DNA of 64,000 bases from Plantago ovata. Lineage: Eukaryota > Streptophyta > Magnoliopsida > Lamiales > Plantaginaceae. Shown here in pieces: positions 33,982 through 46,219 of the stretch (positions within the stretch are counted from its first letter, which is position 1; each line of letters starts with the position of its first letter). Location of the stretch: positions 71,592,985-71,656,984 of the forward strand of contig CM051455.1 of the NCBI GenBank assembly GCA_028274465.1, given 5' to 3'. Position numbers and translations under genes: made by a program. The notes beneath the pieces are model-generated. The model saw only the letters and a list, made by a program, of their open reading frames with translations, searched no databases and had not been told where the DNA came from.

Positions 33982-35307
33982 TGTTAGAAATCTTGTAATT
34001 TTGATGAGCAATTAACCATGCTAAATTAAGGAAAGTCCAGTAACTAGTACTCTTAAGGTACATAGGAATTTAGAATTTTAAGGACATTGTAAAAGAGGAA
34101 CGTTTGCTGAAGACTTAGATTAGGTGCTAGATAGGTTGGTTTTTAAAGCTTATGATGTATCTTGTTTTCTGAAAAGAAAATAACCTATTGAAGCATTTGT
34201 TGACGATGTACTTTGTTTTTACAAACAAACTATTGAAGCATTTAGAAACCGCTTAGAATCTTGAAGAATATTGAAGATCTGAAGACTTGAAGAATTCGAA
34301 GATCTGAAGACTAGAAGATTTCTGAAGACTGGTATCTACAAAGGCACATGTTGCTCAGAAAGTGGAAACTTCAGCAACAGCATTGCATAAGTGAAAATCT
34401 GAAAGACAGAGTAGGTTGTGCATGCTGAAACTGAGACTGGCCACTTGCTGATGGAACATATGTGACCTCTTACTGAAAGTACTTACATTTGTGCTCCAAT
34501 GTTACTGTTTGAATTCTATTCAAATAAGCATTAAATGCAAAGCTTGCACGCGAAGGATATGAAGACTAGAAGACAAACAAGGACGCTTCTGAAAGTACAA
34601 AAGCAAGATAATGACATCTTAAGGATCAAAAGCCTTGGAATTTAAAATTCAAACGGCTCCTTATTTTCACTATAAATAGAGGTCATCCGGCAAAGAGTTG
34701 AAGTGTGTCAACAACGTGATCAAACTCTCACTTGTGCTTAAACTCACATACCTTCAAACTCTTTATACTGCCATTGATCCGTTCCAAGACTAAAAGCTTG
34801 AGAAAGCTACTTGTGAAGAAGTAGAATTTACACGGCTAAGAACAAGAACAAGAACAAGTCTTGACACCAGAAACAATCAAACTTGTTTACTGCAAAGTAT
34901 TCAAAGTTTTGTTTCTTAGATTACTTGTTGTAACTGAATAAGTTATAATTAAGTTATCTCACCCCAAAACTCTCTAACTGAAAATACACCCTTGCAGGCG
35001 TGATATTCAGGGGGAACTTAATCGAGCATAGTTTTGCTGATTAAAAGTACCAAGTTTGGTGGAGAACAAGGTTGTGTTCTCTAGATTAGGTTGGAAACGA
35101 AGCAAGTTGCTTTGGTTTGTGTTTGAATCACTCTAGATAGGAGTTGTAAGGAACCTCAATCATATCTTAGTGGATTCAGTCCTAGAAAGGACAAAGTGGA
35201 TTAGTTGAGAGATTACGCCACTCTCAGATACCACTATAAAAATGTTTTTGTGATTTACTTACTGTACTTAGTTTTGAGCAAATCATATCTGTCTGTACAC
35301 AGTCACT
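33982..35307 (+). repeat. 5' LTR of copia 3, first part (interrupted by element C)
   Basis: It contains the promoter (CACTATAAATAGAGG, TATA at 34671-34678). The remainder of the LTR is 43431-43681; total about 1,577 bp versus 1,602 bp for the 3' LTR. The length difference is mostly a 24-nt gap near 34840, where ATTAGTTAAGTG... of the 3' LTR is missing. Confidence 0.93.
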
Positions 35308-36573
35308 TGATGAACGTGTCAGATTCAGTCAAATAAATTTGTAATTAGCCAAAGGCAATCCACAACTACAAGAAAACCGTAGTGTAGCAGTAGAATGACT
35401 CGAGTGTCGTTCTCTCAGGACTATACTAGCTTTATCAAATCTAATTAAGAGAATATAAAACAGCAGATAGAAAGCAATAGGGGGTTTTCAAGCAGATAAT
35501 GGAGGTTGGTGATAGTATGGTCCTTCTTAACATAATGGGTCGATAATCATGCATAAATTCCTCGGTCTTGCATAGAGATCTTTGAATGAATCTTGGGTCC
35601 TGTTGTAAGTATTGTGCACTACGAAGATAATATGGGTCTGACCTGTCAACAACTAACGTCCTATTGTGTTCCGTAATCATTCAACACTACGAAGATAATT
35701 TGGTCTGATTGGCCGACAAGTGTCCTAGTGTGCATAATGATCAATACAACATACGAGAATTTTGGTGTTCAACTCATCAACGAAATAAAGCAATGACACG
35801 GAGTATAATGCGCGATATAGCCATTAGCATGATTATCTTCCCTCGCTAAGAATTCACATACTACCACCAACGATAAATTTAGCTACTCATAATGCGCATG
35901 CAATCAATAGCAATCATAGAAGAAAACATATTGAAAGAATATAAAATAAGTAGATAAAAGTTGTAAGATACAAAGTTACCGAAGGTTGTCAATCTCCGGA
36001 TGATTGCGATCCTACGCGCTCCAATCTGCTATGAAAAAGTATCCCTAACCTATGGAACTCCCAGGACAGGCCCCGGGAAGTTCCTATCTAAAACAATAGA
36101 GAGAGGGTGAGAAAGTAGGCTTGGAAAGATATGATTTTCGGAGAGAAAACTCGCAACAATATATAGGCCCGAGAATCCTCTGGGGCGGTTCGCCCGAGAC
36201 ACGGGGCGGTTCGCCCCCCAGTATTTCGCGGAATTTCCGCGTTTTTCGACGCGGATTTGGATTTCTTCACCTTTTCGGACTCGGTTTCAGACTTCTAATG
36301 GCCTTCTAACCTCCAGATTCGACCCCTATACTCCAATTCCTATCCGGAAACCTTCAGATACTCCAAATAGGCTTCTGGAACACCAATTCCTTGTAGACTT
36401 CAATATAATTGCCCGTAAATCTCCGAATTTCAACCAAAACCTGTAAAATAAAATCTAAAGGGAAACGTGACACTATTCTAATAAAATGTACTAAAATATA
36501 GCTAAATTAACATAGAGGATAGCTAAATTAGGTGAAAAAGACTCGAATGAAAGTGTAAAATACACATTCATCA
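35308..36573 (-). repeat. 3' LTR of element C (1,266 bp)
   Basis: TGATGA...TCATCA ends. GC palindromes GGGGCGGTTCGCCC at 36182-36217 lie upstream (in the element's direction) of TATATA at 36160-36165. The open frame at 35441-35680 is LTR sequence and recurs in the other LTR. Confidence 0.95.
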
Positions 36574-38072
36574 AACTCTCCAAACCGAACTTTTGTTTGT
36601 CCTCAAGCAACTAAGCTAGACTCTAATACAAAAAAACATGCAAGACTCAAAAATGGAGTTTCATGCCAAATAAAATGAATTAAATTACTGAATCTACCAA
36701 ATAACATATGAACAAAAACCATATAAATCAAAGCATGAATATAGGTTGAAGAATACCTCGATTGACTTATACACATCCACATAAGCACTTATGTCAAGAC
36801 AAGATAGTCTCTCGTAACATTCTCTACCTGGACCTAGTCAGTGACGACGTAATGATGCATGCTAAGATACGAATGGTTGCCCCGTGCCTATGAAACTGAG
36901 GACTTACTGTTGTTCCACCATGTTAATACTTTTCCTTAAAAGAGGTCGAACCAGTACTGGCTCTCATCAAACGAAGGAGGGTTCCCTATAAAAGATAACA
37001 CTCCCCTATTCTACCCATCTCTCAAGTAAAGTCTTAAGCTATTCACCACTTCCTGAATGGCAGGATGAGGGTGGTCTCGAACAGATGACACTCAAGACAA
37101 AAAAGATAAAAAATAGAAAAACACAATTACGAACAACACGAAAAATGGAAAAGACTCAACACTTTGCTAAACTGCTATTTTGCTTTTCTTTTTTGGACCC
37201 TTCTTTGCTTTTTTGGGGTCTTCTCTTTTTTTTTCTCTTTTTCTTCTTTCCAGATTCTTTTTTCATTTTCTTTTTCTTTTTTTCTGGAATTTTTCCTTTC
37301 TTTTTTTCCGGTTTTTTTCTAGCCAGCAGTAGCATAACAAAGAGAGAAACAAAAAGACTCACACGACTTCCCCAAACCTATTCTAAAGAATAGGTTGGAG
37401 TACAAAATTACGGAAAAGGAAAAATAAACTTACGATACGAAAAATGAAAAACAGAAACAAGTCTATTGATGGTGTAACCCCCTCCCCAAACCTATTCGGA
37501 AGAATAGGTTATAAACAAAGGATCACACAACCTCACACTACCTCCTTCCTAGGCATTTAGCAATCTCAAAGCATGGTGAAGACTTGTTGCCTCTTAGGTA
37601 CATAATTACTCGGGAAAACAACCATAAGACCCTAACATGTATCATCCTATTATAAAGGCCTTCGTGAACCGCAGTAGAGAAAACACCACTAAGTGATGTC
37701 GAGACTACCATGCTTAACTAAGTGCAATACATAAATGTGTCAAGCCAAGCGAGAAAAACCTCAAACAAATTCATAGAGATGAAGCATACGATTAATGGCA
37801 TAGCTAGTTGATCTACCCAATAAAAAAGTTCAAAAAATTCGGCAATAAACTCCATATAAAACATGCAAGACTATCCTAGGATGAATGCAACCTAAAAAAT
37901 CTAAGAAAACAGTAAACGTGCAAATGCAAATGATAAAGCATGCGAAGTACTATACTCATCCTACCAATGCCAAGCTCCGAACTAACAACATCAGATCACT
38001 TAAATCCCATCCCCCCTCATGAAATTAACACTAGTCCCTAGCAGTAAGAAAATGAGGAAATAAGATGTGATA
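36574..38072 (-). other. Non-coding 3' internal region of element C
   Basis: Plus-strand primer context just inside the LTR (CTCCAAACCGAAC, 36576-36590), purine tract on the minus strand at 37174-37325, twin hairpins at 37375-37396 and 37489-37510. No gene seen. Confidence 0.75.
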
Positions 38073-38358
38073 CTAGATGTTACCCCATGGTTTGGCCTCG
38101 GTCGGCTGAGTATGCTGCTTGTGATTTATTGGGCCTCCTCTGTGAGTTTCATAGTGTGACATCAGGTCTTCTGATGGTTGCGGTAGTTCCATTTTTAGGC
38201 CGGTCTGGATCAACTCCTCTATCAGAGTCATCATTGCCCGTATGGCCTTCATTGTCACTACTGTCACCATCATCATCGCCAGTAGAGTTGCAGTGGCAGG
38301 TAGAATTCTCAAGATTAGCCGCCGCTGTTATGGAATTCTCCATCCTGTAGCCCTTCAA
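38073..38358 (-). pseudogene. Second block of the accessory gene, element C
   Basis: Acidic Ser/Asp/Asn-rich frame, homologous to A at 4885-5163. Two overlapping frames show an indel in the middle (near 38155), so this copy is frameshifted. It ends with the PTEAKPWG-type sequence that parallels the end of the third ORF in D. Confidence 0.45.
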
Positions 38359-38536
38359 TAGGAAGTGAACTGTTGAAGGGGAAAGGGCAGTGGTATCAGG
38401 ACCTCGCCCTCCAACGATTTACACCTCGAGAAGGTTACAATAAGCTGTTCGGACACTCAGAAGTCTTCTACCTTTTTCTCCAATTTTGACCACTTTATCC
38501 ACTGTTGCTCCGACCAATGTCAATATAATGCTCACT

Positions 38537-38956
38537 TTAGAGGCATGCAAGGGGCGCCCCAACGAGGGACTGTGTACCCATGTCGTTACGTTTTGGAACC
38601 AAGCTAGCGCTTCGGAACCTTCTAGCAATTGCGAACTCAAGATCAAATCCGTCGTTGCTAGAATGTCCCGGTGCCTTCCTGTTCACTCGAACTCTGCAGT
38701 CCTCGTGATGGAGTGCTGACATAATAGTGGTTTCTGACCCTTCGGTGGTGCATGAATAGGCATAGGAGTCCTTACTCCAGGTGTATTCTAACTCCTCCTC
38801 TCGGATAATCCACGACGTTGTTGCCAAACCCCTTGGCTTGAACGCACATCTAGCGAGATCACCTTCCTTGACATGGTTCTTCACAGCAATTATACGGGAA
38901 TGCTCCCTTCCCTTGGTATGGTACCTACAAACAGCTATTAGCACCTCGTATGACAC
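38537..38956 (-). CDS. Accessory (third) ORF of element C, unknown function
   Basis: Open frame of up to 139 aa. The part homologous to A begins at KGREHSR, about 38910. The A start codon ATG is ATA here, so translation would have to begin elsewhere. Two overlapping features are shared with A: EEELEYTWSKDSYAYSCTTEG and CRVRVN-KAPGHS. It contains several Cys/His but no zinc-finger spacing I recognise. It follows the predicted intron 38925-39469. Conservation with A is clear but I cannot assign a family. Confidence 0.45.
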   Translation of the reverse strand: MSYEVLIAVCRYHTKGREHSRIIAVKNHVKEGDLARCAFKPRGLATTSWIIREEELEYTWSKDSYAYSCTTEGSETTIMSALHHEDCRVRVNRKAPGHSSNDGFDLEFAIARRFRSASLVPKRNDMGTQSLVGAPLACL

Positions 38957-39469
38957 AAAACAGACTCAAATATATATGCTAGTGTAAAAGCGAAAAATAC
39001 GAGTGATAGAATCAACAATCAAACTCCCCAAACCGCAATGTCTAGCCTAGCTTCCTCATCATGCAACATATCAACGTAACTACTACATGCAATACATCAC
39101 ATCATGCTCTTGCTAGACAACCAATATCCTTGATAACAAGGTTTCAATTCATACCATAGCAGCGCAAAAAATTCAACAACATAAATCCTCATTCTCAACT
39201 AATAAGCATTCTATCGTCAAATCCACCAACATTACACCAATAAACATATCCATATGCTATAAATCAAAGATAAAGAAATAATGCATAACAAGATATATCA
39301 TCTAATAGCAAAATACCCAAATCAACAATTTAAGCAAAATTGAGCATGCAATTGATAGTAAATAACATGTCTAATCACATAAACAACATACCCATGCATC
39401 AAACAAGCATAATTGAAGCTCAAATTAGAAAACCCCCAAATAAAAAATTAGGGTTCTTAAAGATGATAC
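38925..39469 (-). other. Predicted intron before the accessory gene of element C (545 nt)
   Basis: Minus strand: donor CAGATCTGAG|GTATCA at 39469, acceptor GTTTGTAG ending at 38925. The exon before the donor (about 39470-39700) looks like an untranslated leader. Element D has the same donor (ATCTGAG|GTAACC) and acceptor at the same positions relative to its third ORF. Confidence 0.55.
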
Positions 39470-39703
39470 CTCAGATCTGCAAATCTAACGAATTAGGATG
39501 AAATCTGATCGGTTAGGATGATAGATCATGTAATAGGCTTCGAATTAAGCTAAAGAACACTCAATTTGGTCAAGAAACGAAGAAGTTATGAAGATTTAGA
39601 AGCAAAATCGCACTTTTTGGATTTTTTGGGAGTATGGATGAAGAAGAATGAAGAAAATAATGATTTGGGGTTGAAATCCGCGTTTTTTAAGATCTGGGAC
39701 TGT

Positions 39704-39718
39704 GGGGCGGTTCGCCCC
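39704..39718 (-). promoter_or_regulatory. Internal GC palindrome of element C
   Basis: GGGGCGGTTCGCCCC, identical to the unit that precedes the TATA box in this element's LTRs, but located upstream of the accessory-gene leader. No clear TATA follows within 60 nt (TTAAAAAA only). Possible internal promoter component. Confidence 0.4.
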
Positions 39719-39967
39719 GTGCTCCCCAATGCGGGGAGACGGGTCCCGATGTCAGAAAATGCGGTTTTAATCCCGAAACTAATTTTTTCAAAAAAAACCA
39801 CTCGAAAAAAAATCTCACTCGAACAAAAGCATATATGACACTCACATGAACAATTAATTCATGAATGAATGCATGCAGAAAAGCAGTAAAGAAAGCGATA
39901 AAAAATTTCGGGTTGCCTCCCAGATAGCGTCATTGTTTTAAGTCTTTGACTCGACTCCTGTCTGTGT

Positions 39968-41995
39968 CTATCTCTTCTTTTTGCGGGTACTAGGCTTCCC
40001 CTTCATTGATCTCCTTTCCATGCCACGAACCTGTGAATAAGAAAGAATATAGGCTGCAAGACCACAATAGTGAGTAGTAATATCTGGCGGTTCTGGTGGA
40101 TCAGGTATGGCTTGTAATACGTGTTGCTTGCCATTTACTTCGATGGTGCAAGTTCTTTGGTAGATATCCATCACCGAGCGTAGCTTGGTCAAGAATGTTT
40201 GCCCTAAGAGTATGACATCCCCCGTTCCAGGTGCAGACGCCGGCATAACTACGAAATTGGTGTATATAGATGCTTCACCAATCTTGACCAACACATTTTT
40301 CACAACTCCTTCGGGTCACATAAATGATCCATCCGCCAATTGCACAATAGCCCTTTCCTCAGATAGTTTTCCAAGGTTACTCTTTTCAAACACATTCAAA
40401 GGAATTATGTTTGAGTAGGATCCTGTGTCTAGTGTGGCACGGACATCTTCAAGCTCACCAATCCCTACCTTAACATCAAAACTTTTAGGGAGTGGTTCGG
40501 GATCCTCTTGCTCCTCATCACTTGCGTCAGAACCAAGGTTCTCCTCTTCTTCCTCAGCCTGTAGAAGTTCTTCCTTCATGCAACACTCGCACCTAACGAC
40601 CTTCTCAGTGTTGCCTTGTTCCTTACTTGCTCTTCGGTCGATCAACTCTTGCATCTTTTGATGGGCAAGCCTAGTGCTCTCTTCCAACTTATCAAGCCTT
40701 GCCCTAGTCTTCTCAGAATCTTCCTCATAACGTTTGAGAAAACTTTGTGTGTGATCAACCATCTTCTGAAAGTTCTCCATCAGTAGAGCCGTCTTCGACT
40801 TCGGTGGCTCTTTCGGAGCGGGGTTTTCGCAGTGATCATTACCATAGTTCAGCCTACTACGGTCTTGGTTAGGTCCATAAGTTTGGTTAGCCGGTGCATA
40901 TCCTTGATTGTTACAGTATCCTCTTTTCCAGAATCCACCTCGAGGATTCCTACCGTCTTGTCCGTAGCTAACTTCTTGAGTGCCAATATCCGTAGCAAAG
41001 GCTTCTTCTTCGCCTCCTCGAGCCCAGTTGCCATCATCGTATGCCAGCTCCGATCTACACATATGAGCCCCATGCCCATAGTTCTTGCATATTCGGCATA
41101 CTTCGTTCGAAACAGTTGTTCCGGTGGTGCTCTTGAGGACTTGCTTCAATTCGTTGGTAAAGCACTCGAATTGATCCCCATTCCCCCTGTACATAGGGGC
41201 TTCTTGAGTCGGTGGAGCTTCAGGTCCACGTCTCCTAACCATTGCTCTTGGGTCCTTGAACTGCGAACCCTTAGCAAGCCTTTCGAAAACTGCCCAGACG
41301 GCTTCTGCGGTTTCCTCCCAAATATTGCCTCGGCATTGTAAATCCACCACTTGTTGGTTCTCGAAGGTTAGTCCATGGTAGAAGTGTTGGACTAGGTCGG
41401 AGAGTTCAAAACCATGGTGAGGGCACTTGTTCGTGAGATCTTGGAACCTCTCGAACGCGGTGTAGATAGTCTCATCATAGTCCTGCTTGAATCCAGTGAT
41501 CTGCGCCTTTAGCGCGGTAGTCAGAGTGTGTGGGAAGTATTTCTCCATGAAAGCTGAAAAAACCTTTTCCCAAGTGTCCAGCGAGCCTGATGGAAGAGAA
41601 CTTAGCCATGACTTGGCTCTGTCGCCAAGTCCCATTGCAAAAACCTTCATCCTTAACTCATCTGTTGTTATGTCAGCTCCGGGTCGTAGGGAGTTGGTTG
41701 ACGAAATCATCGATATCGTGCAAGTACCCCAGCACATCTTCCCTTGATAAGCCATAGAACCTCGGAAGTTGTTGGAATGTGTGGTTCTTGATCTCCAGAT
41801 CTCGGGTTGCAGGCGAAAGAACAATCGCCGGTCCCTCATACGATCCTTGGTGGGTTGTACCCATGCCTTCAGTGGTCTAGCTTCTGCCATTCCGTCGATT
41901 TCCTTGAAAAGGAGTCGCCTTCTTTGGTGGTAGACTTCGTCGATCTCAGCAATTGAATCAGCAAGCGGTATTCCTGCAGAACGTGTATGCGGCAT
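39968..41995 (-). pseudogene. Element C gag-protease
   Basis: ATG at 41995 (MPHTRSAGIPL). 676 codons. Gag core, CCHC knuckle (CRICKNYGHGAHMC), acidic linker and retropepsin (LDTGSYSN, later LLGQTFL) as in B. Defects: a 1-nt deletion near 41835 and a 1-nt insertion near 41690 that restore the frame after about 48 altered codons, and a TGA stop (40313-40315) replacing an Arg codon inside the protease. It lacks about 30 residues present in B near the linker. It ends RKKKR and no pol follows. Confidence 0.88.
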
Positions 41996-42139
41996 ACACA
42001 ATCTGTAACAGACTAGGTGAGGTGATTAGAAACAAACTAGGAAAGCAGAGAGAGAAATTAAAAAGGAAAACTAAAACTAAAAGAATTAGTAATCTAAAGT
42101 TGTAAATATAAACAAATTAAACAGAAAAAAGGAGTATAG

Positions 42140-42157
42140 TCCCCGGCAATGGCGCCA
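42140..42157 (-). promoter_or_regulatory. Primer-binding site of element C
   Basis: Minus strand TGGCGCCATTGCCGGGGA, 3 nt after the LTR, one base different from B. tRNA-Asp type, as in Athila. Confidence 0.85.
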
Positions 42158-42160
42158 ATT

Positions 42161-43425
42161 TTATGAACGTGTCAGATTCAATCAAATAAATTTGTAATTA
42201 GCCAAAGGCAATCCACAACTACAACGAAAACCGTAGTGTAGCAGTAGAATGACTCAAGTGTCGTTCTCTCAGGACTATACTAGCTTTATCAAATCTAATT
42301 AAGAGAATATAAAACAGCAGATAGAAAGCAATAGGGGGTTTTCAAGCAGATAATGGAGGTTGGTGATAGTATGGTCCTTCTTAACATAATGGGTCGATAA
42401 TCATGCATAAATTCCTCGGTCTTGCATAGAGATCTTTGAATGAATCTTGGGTCCTGTTGTAAGTATTGTGCACTATGAAGATAATATGGGTCTGACCTGT
42501 CAACAACTAACGTCCTATTGTGTTCCGTAATCATTCAACACTACGAAGATAATTTGGTCTGATTGGCCGACAAGTGTCCTAGTGTGCATAATGATCAATA
42601 CAACATATGAGAATTTTGGTGTTCAACTCATCAACGAAATAAAGCAATGACACGGAGTATAATGCGCGATATAGCCATTAGCATGATTATCTTCCCTCGC
42701 TAAGAATTCACATACTACCACCAACGATAAATTTAGCTACTCATAATGTGCATGCAATCAATAGCAATCATAGAAGAAAACATATTGAAAGAATATAAAA
42801 TAAGTAAATAAAAGTTGTAAGATACAAGTTACCGAAGGTTGTCAATCTCCGGATGATTGCGATCCTACGCGCTCCAATCTGCTATGAAAAGTATCCCTAA
42901 CCTATGGAACTCCCAGGACAGGCCCCGGGAAGTTCCTACCTAAAACTATAGAGAGAGGTGAGAAAGTAGGCTTGGAAATATATGATTTTCGGAGAGAAAC
43001 CTCGCAACTATATATAGGCCCGAAAATCCTCTAGGGCGGTTCGCCCGAGACACGGGGCGGTTCGCCCCCCCAGTATTTCGCGGAATTTCTGCGTTTTTCG
43101 ACACGGATTTGGATTTGTTCACCTTTTCGAACTCAGTTTCAGACTTCTAATGGCCTTCTAACCTCCAGATTCGACCCCTAGACTCCAATTCCTATCCGGA
43201 AACCTTCAGATACTCCAAATAGGCTTCTGGAACACCAATTCCTTGTAGACTTCAATATAATTGCCCGTAAATCTCCGAATTTCAACCAAAACCTGTAAAA
43301 TAAAATCTAAAGGGAAACGTGACACTATTCTAATAAAATGTACTAAAATATAGCTAAATTAACATAGAGGATAGCTAAATTAGGTGTAAAAGACTCGAAT
43401 GAAAGTGTAAAATACACATTCATCA
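42161..43425 (-). repeat. 5' LTR of element C (1,265 bp)
   Basis: Begins TTATGA (one substitution from TGATGA) and ends TCATCA on the plus strand. GC palindromes at 43034-43070 and TATATA at about 43011-43016. About 98% identical to 35308-36573 by eye. Confidence 0.95.
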
Positions 43426-43430
43426 TCACT

Positions 43431-43681
43431 CACATCACTTGCTAAAATATTCATTTACTGAAAGAGCACTTATTGTATCAAAGACTTCCGGTCTCTGATT
43501 CTAAGTATAACCAAACGTAGTTACTGAAAAGTAACTTACGCTTGCTGAGAAAGTTAAGTATCAGCAAACTCATTACTGAAAAGTAATAAGCACTTGCTGA
43601 GAAAGTTTTAAACGACGAAAGTTTGAAAAGACTATTCACCCCCCCCTTCTAGTCTTTTCTTGTTGTTTAAAGGGACCAACA
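43431..43681 (+). repeat. 5' LTR of copia 3, second part
   Basis: End of the LTR after element C. It holds one full TACTGAAAAGTA...CTTGCTGAGAAAG unit pair, the C8 run and AGGGACCAACA. Confidence 0.93.
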
Positions 43682-43683
43682 AG

Positions 43684-43695
43684 TGGTATCAGAGC
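43684..43695 (+). promoter_or_regulatory. Primer-binding site of copia 3
   Basis: TGGTATCAGAGC, exact match to the initiator tRNA-Met type, 2 nt after the LTR. Confidence 0.93.
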
Positions 43696-43793
43696 TGGAG
43701 GTTCTTTAACCTTCAGCACTGAACCTAGATCCCCTTAGGTGCTTTCCGTGAATCACTCTCACTTGATGAGTTTGGTAGTGCTTTACTGACAAG

Positions 43794-46214
43794 ATGTCTT
43801 TAGGAGATGCTCCCTTGCTGAAGCTGGAAAATTACGAAAAATGGCGAAACAACATGATGCTACATCTTGAGGCCATTAGTGATGAGATGGTCACCGTCAT
43901 TAATGTTGGACCTATCAAGATCAGTAAGGTTGAAAGGAGTTTCCCTCACAAGACCACTGAAGCTGGAAAGGAAACTATCTTAGGCGAACCATCGGATAAG
44001 GTTGTGCCAAAACCAAGAGAGGAATGGACTTCTGACGAAGCTAAGAGATTCCGTCTTGATGGCCAAGCAAGAAATATCATCATTCGATCAACTCCGGATA
44101 CCATACAGTGCAAACTGTGGGGTGCTAAGACTGCAAAGGAAGCTTGGAAAATGGTTCAAGATCTTTGTGCTGGATCTGACAAAACCAAGGAAAACAAACT
44201 TGAAGTACTTAAATTAAAGTTTCAAAACTTTAAGCAAGGTACAAACGAGTCACTGGAAGACTTGGATTTCAGATTCACAACTCTTGTTAGTGAAATGTCA
44301 GCCTTGGGTGTTGGAAACTTTTACTCAGATTATGAAAAAGTGAAAACTATCATCAGAAGTATGAATCAAGAATGGATCCACACTCAGAATTTCTATTACA
44401 ATCAAGGAATGCCAGACATTACATAAACAGAGTTGTTCTCTCATCTTGCTACTGTCAACTATGAGACAAAGCAAAGAGAAAATGTATTTGCTGAAAAATC
44501 GCAAAACATTGCTCTTGCTGCAAAGCCGTCATCTTCTGAAAAGAAGAATGAAAAAGAGCCTACTGATGAAAACTCTTTGGTTGTCAAAAACATGAAAAAA
44601 TTTATCAGGAAGGAACTTGAAAGGCGAAAATCAAAAGAGAAGCTGAAAAAGCATCTTGGTAACAACTACCATAAGTACAAGAATGAGACTAGCTCGCTGA
44701 ACAAGCAAGCTCAGCAAGTTACTTCATCAGAAGAACCAGCAGTTGGAAATGATCTATGCTTTTACTGCAAAAAGCCTGGACACTTCAAAGCTAATTGCCC
44801 TTTGCTGAAAGGCAAATCTGCTGAAAAGAAGAAGAAGTTCAAAAGAGCTTTTATTGCTGAAGAAAAGAAGAAGCTTCAAGCAAAAATCGATGCATTGAGT
44901 ATTGATACTAGCTCCGAAGACAGTGAGGATGAAAGTTCAGACACTGACGATGAAGAAGCCATTCTAGACGTGGAGATTGGCAAAGAAGTTTGTGGAATAA
45001 CTATGGAAGCTTATCCAGATGTGTCAAACTACGAGTTCTGCCTCATGGCCGGTCAGGTAAACAACCCTACCTCTGACTCAGACTCAAAAAGTGAAGACGA
45101 GATTGACCTTGACAAGATTCAAGGAGAAATCGAAAGATTTGAGAAAACTCTGAGCAGACAGCAAGAGAAACTACAGATTGCTGAAACTCTGACCAAGCAG
45201 ACTACTTAAAAGTACGTCTTGCTGAAGGAAGAGACAGAAGAAAAGGATGTTGAAATAAGGCGTCTTAAGAAATTGAATGCTGAAGCTACAGAGAAGAATT
45301 CTCAAATGGCATTAGAATTGGAAGAATATCAGTCCTCAATTCTAAAGTTACTTGCTGAAATCCAAGAGATGAAAAAGATGAAAATCAATTTCAAATCTTA
45401 TGTTGACGCAAGTAATACGCTGACTGAACTAAACTCTTACTTGAGAGATCCATCTCAGAAAGAAGGTTTAGGTGCAATGTGTGAAGGTGATGACGTAGAA
45501 ATCATGAGTAAAGATAAATCACTGATCTCCTTTGTACGTGCTACTAATAGTGGTCTACCAGAACTCTATCAGTTTGGTCAATCTAACGTTGCTGAAACAT
45601 GCAATCAAGTACCTATGACCATAAAGCCTGCTGTTGCTACTCAAAGTAACAAGACTTTAAAAGGAAAACAGGTTGCTGAGAAGCAAATTGGAAAGAAGAA
45701 GGATGTTGTGAAGCATCCCGCCAAACAAGTTGCTGAAAAGCAAGTTGTTAAGTCTAAAGGCAAGATTACTAAAAGTAATCAGAAGACCTTTGCTGACAAA
45801 CCTGAATCAAGTTAGGTTGCTGACACAAATGCTCAGCATTCTCCGAAAAGTGGACTCGGTTTCAAAACCAAGCAAAGTCAACTTTTTCATGAGTATAAGC
45901 AAAGTCAGCAAAGATACTTCAAAGAGATGAAGAAAATCAAGCCTAAGAGTTCTGAAAAGACTCTTAATGCTAGGGCTAGAAGGAACCTTGCTAGAAAAGA
46001 ACTTACTGAAAAGTATGTTCAGCAAAAAGGTCAACCGAGCAAGACACCACATCAGAAAGTGGATTTGACCAGCACGAGTCAAAAGTCTTTCAGCTCAAAA
46101 CCTCCTTGTTCCTCACCAAGTAGAAAACAAGTCAAAGTTGAAAAACTTAAGACTTGGGTTTCCACTGGACGCAGTCTTGAACATGTTAATGGACATCCAT
46201 TATTGGATTATTAA
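43794..46214 (+). pseudogene. Copia 3 gag
   Basis: ATG at 43794 (MSLGDAPLLKLENYEKW). One frame of about 806 codons: UBN2-like gag core (residues about 20-220), basic segment, CCHC knuckle CFYCKKPGHFKANC (near 44758), acidic Ser/Asp stretch, coiled coil (45100-45400), and a Lys/Gln-rich tail. In-frame stops: TAA 44424-44426, TAA 45207-45209, TAG 45813-45815. Copia 2 keeps sense codons at all three. The final TAA at 46212-46214 is conserved in the three copies and lies just before the pol frame (-1 relative). Thirteen TGCTGA words occur between 44487 and 45832. Confidence 0.9.
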
Positions 46215-46219
46215 CTTGT

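Larger units (their letters stand above)
35308..43425 (-). mobile_element. Athila-like gypsy element C, complete with both LTRs (8,118 bp, minus)
   Basis: Target duplication TCACT at 35303-35307 and 43426-43430; the empty site is visible in the other LTR of copia 3 (about 57111-57115, single TCACT). Minus-strand order: 5' LTR 42161-43425, PBS, gag-protease 39968-41995, GC box, leader exon and intron, accessory gene, twin hairpins and purine tract, 3' LTR 35308-36573. By hand count its two LTRs differ at roughly 27 places (about 98% identity), so insertion is recent. It lacks reverse transcriptase, RNase H and integrase. Confidence 0.95.

Noticed and set aside
35441..35680. 79-codon minus-strand ORF, also at 42295-42534
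   Set aside because: It lies inside the two LTRs of element C and is duplicated only because the LTRs are; the A and B LTRs do not keep it open.
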